This document shows positions 5,050-6,978 of a stretch of DNA of 6,978 bases, piece by piece. Numbering within the stretch: the stretch's first letter is position 1; the number at the start of each line of letters is the position of its first letter. The position numbers were made by a program, and so were the translations under genes. A model generated the notes under the pieces. It was not told where the DNA came from. It did not search any database and worked only from the letters and a program-made list of their open reading frames with translations. This stretch comes from Pseudomonadota bacterium (GTDB lineage: Bacteria; Pseudomonadota; Alphaproteobacteria; Rhizobiales; Xanthobacteraceae), in the NCBI GenBank assembly GCA_021779635.1, contig JAJYAH010000364.1:1-6978 (forward strand), in the 5' to 3' direction.

Positions 5050-6978
5050 ATGGAATTTTCTGTCCGTCATTCGATGCCGGGACGCGTTCGGCTCCATATT
5101 CCTTTGTTATGCCGAAAACGCTCGCTGGCAGAGACGTTTCTCGATTGGCTGGGAGAGCAAGCGGGAATCAAAACGGCGCGCTTCAACTACGATTGCGCCA
5201 GCCTGGTCCTTGAACATGAACCGGCTCAGGAGCCGTTGCTCCGCGCCATGCTCGAGCGCTTTCAGCACGCCAGCCTGAGCGACATCAAGCTGATCGCGTC
5301 GAGTTCGAAGACTGCATCAAGCCCGGCGAACGCGGATCAAGCCCTACCTGTGGTTTCGAAGCGATTCCCGCTGGCGCTGCCGACGGTGTCGCTGCTGATG
5401 GCGTTCAGCGCCAATCCGCTGATTACCGCTATCAACCTGCCTCTGATGCTCTGGAACGCACTGCCGATTGCCCGGCGCGCGTGGAAGGTGTGGGACAACG
5501 AACGCCGGCTCAACATCGACGTTCTCGACACCTTGGCGATCAGTTCGTCGATCTTGCAGGGTGTTCCGATGGCCGGTTGCATCGTCACCTGGCTCATCAA
5601 GCTCGGCGACTGGATCCGGGATTTGACCGCCGCGGGCCAGCGGCGCGCCATCAGCGAGCTGCTCGAGTTTCAGTCCAAATCCGCCTGGATACTGAGAAAC
5701 GGCGTGGTGGAGGCGATCGCGGCCAGCGCCCTCGAAGAAGGCGACCTCGTTGTAGTCTATCCCGGCGAGATGATCTCGGTGGACGGCGAAATCGTCGATG
5801 GCCACGCCACCATCGACCAGAAGACCATCACCGGCGAAGGTCTGCCGGTGAACAGGGGAGTGGGCGAGGCCGCGTTTGCTGCCACCGTCATTCGAGATGG
5901 CCAGATTACGGTACGCGCGCTGCGGGTGGGCTCGGCGACGACGGCCGGCCAGATCGTGCACCTCGTGGAATCGGCTCCAATTGGCGACACCCGGATGCAG
6001 AATCATGCCGAGCGGTTTGCCGATCGCCTGGTTACGCCGACGCTTGGGCTTGCCGCCGGTACCGCTGCGATCACCGGCGATTTCAACCGCTTCCTGTCGC
6101 TCGTCATTGTCGATTACGGCACCGGCATTCGCGTCGCGGCGCCGACATCCGTGTTGTCATCCATGACCCATGCCGCGCGAGCCGGCATCATCATCAAGAG
6201 CGGCGGCCATATGGAGAAACTGGCGGGCATCGACACCGTCGTCTTCGACAAGACCGGCACGCTGACGCGCGGTACGCCCGCGGTGATGGACGTTATTCCG
6301 TATCAAGATCACATCACCTCGGGCCATCTGCTGGGCCTCGCGGCGGCAGCCGAAACGCGCCTGCAGCACCCTGTCGCCGAGGCCTTGCGCGTTCGGGCGC
6401 GGGAACTCGCGGTTAACGTTCCGGCATGCGACGAAACCAAATATCGCGTCGGCCTTGGCGTCGAAGGCCAGGTCAACGGCTATTACATGCATGTCGGAAA
6501 CGAGCGCTTCATGCGCCAGAGCGACATCAAGGTCAACGCTGCCGCCTTGGACCGCGGTGCGTTGGACGAAAACGGCTACTCCTGCCTTTATATTGCGGTC
6601 GATGGCAAGCTCGCGGGTCTCGTTCCCTTTTCCGACGAAATTCGTTCTGAAAGCCGCCCTGTCATCCAGAAACTCCATGCCATGGGAGTCAAGAATACGG
6701 TCATGCTGACCGGCGACAACAGTGTTGTGGCGCGCGCGGTCTGCAATGAGATCGGATTGACGCGGCATTTCGCCGACATGCTGCCGGCGGACAAGGCCGA
6801 AATCATTCAGCAGATGCAGCGCGAGGGAAAAAGGGTCGCGATGGTCGGCGACGGCATCAACGATTCACCGGCCTTGAGTTTCGCCGATGTCGGCATCGCC
6901 ATGAAACATGGCGCGGAAGTCACGCACGAGTCGGCCGATATCATCCTGATGAAAGACTCGCTTTGGAAGCTCGTCAAG
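5050..6978 (+). CDS. Heavy-metal-type (P1B) P-type ATPase, 3' end outside window
   Basis: The frame is open from ATG 5050 to the last base, 643 residues with no stop, so the last membrane helices (roughly 50-70 residues) lie beyond the window. GGAA at 5037-5040 precedes the ATG, 19 bases after the previous gene. The order is: N-terminal HMA_2-like domain with PGRVRLHIP (about 10-18); membrane segments in about 110-200; actuator domain with ITGEGLPV (T261-G264); membrane segment with DYGTGIRVAAP (355-365); phosphorylation site DKTGTLT (D400); nucleotide-domain LQHPVAEAL (H440, P441); TGDN (554-557); and hinge GDGINDSPAL (600-609). All catalytic residues are present, so it should be an active ion pump. 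Oddities are the missing CPC/SPC/APC motif before D400, no CxxC in the N-terminus, and TGEG where TGES is usual. The transported ion cannot be assigned. Confidence 0.93.
   Translation, partial: MEFSVRHSMPGRVRLHIPLLCRKRSLAETFLDWLGEQAGIKTARFNYDCASLVLEHEPAQEPLLRAMLERFQHASLSDIKLIASSSKTASSPANADQALPVVSKRFPLALPTVSLLMAFSANPLITAINLPLMLWNALPIARRAWKVWDNERRLNIDVLDTLAISSSILQGVPMAGCIVTWLIKLGDWIRDLTAAGQRRAISELLEFQSKSAWILRNGVVEAIAASALEEGDLVVVYPGEMISVDGEIVDGHATIDQKTITGEGLPVNRGVGEAAFAATVIRDGQITVRALRVGSATTAGQIVHLVESAPIGDTRMQNHAERFADRLVTPTLGLAAGTAAITGDFNRFLSLVIVDYGTGIRVAAPTSVLSSMTHAARAGIIIKSGGHMEKLAGIDTVVFDKTGTLTRGTPAVMDVIPYQDHITSGHLLGLAAAAETRLQHPVAEALRVRARELAVNVPACDETKYRVGLGVEGQVNGYYMHVGNERFMRQSDIKVNAAALDRGALDENGYSCLYIAVDGKLAGLVPFSDEIRSESRPVIQKLHAMGVKNTVMLTGDNSVVARAVCNEIGLTRHFADMLPADKAEIIQQMQREGKRVAMVGDGINDSPALSFADVGIAMKHGAEVTHESADIILMKDSLWKLVK

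Noticed and set aside
5344..6006. A 220-residue minus-strand frame and similar minus frames (6157-6768, 4404-4952, 4010-4459)
   Set aside because: All are antisense to well-supported genes, without motifs or ribosome sites.
5481..6416. A 311-residue Arg-rich plus-strand open frame inside the ATPase gene
   Set aside because: It is the ATPase read in another frame; composition is extreme in Arg, and the P-type motifs are in the frame starting at 5050.

Overview
The window looks like chromosomal DNA of a GC-rich alphaproteobacterium, most likely the Bradyrhizobium/Rhodopseudomonas group. The reasons are codon use, a minCDE operon, a class I PPK2 of the rhizobial type, and an intergenic stretch whose wording I recall as a dispersed repeat of bradyrhizobia. 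The organism call is inference from memory; no search was run.

Layout. (1) Positions 2-1873, plus strand: the 3' end of minC, then minD, minE and a small unknown coiled-coil gene. minD/minE and minE/orf4 overlap as ATGA, so the set is probably one translationally coupled operon that places the division septum. (2) Positions 1874-2546: no gene. This stretch mostly holds the dispersed repeat, including a perfect 14-bp inverted repeat. (3) Positions 2547-3473, minus strand: a PPK2-family polyphosphate kinase. (4) Positions 3474-3880: a divergent control region. It has two Pho-box-like 7-4-7 direct repeats, one facing each way, and a perfect 16-bp palindrome beside the one facing ppk2. (5) Positions 3881-6978, plus strand: a three-gene cluster of a small membrane protein (DUF5132-like), a His-rich HMA_2-like membrane protein, and a heavy-metal-type (P1B) P-type ATPase cut off by the window end.

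The ATPase has all the catalytic P-type motifs but lacks the Cys-containing CPC/SPC/APC-type metal site in the membrane helix before the phosphorylation site, where it reads DYGTGIRVAAP. The preceding gene encodes an HMA-like domain with no cysteine and seven histidines within 21 residues. Together with the paired Pho-box candidates, this suggests a phosphate-starvation-linked module joining polyphosphate metabolism to transport of an unassigned ion. That is the most interesting hypothesis here and is unproven.
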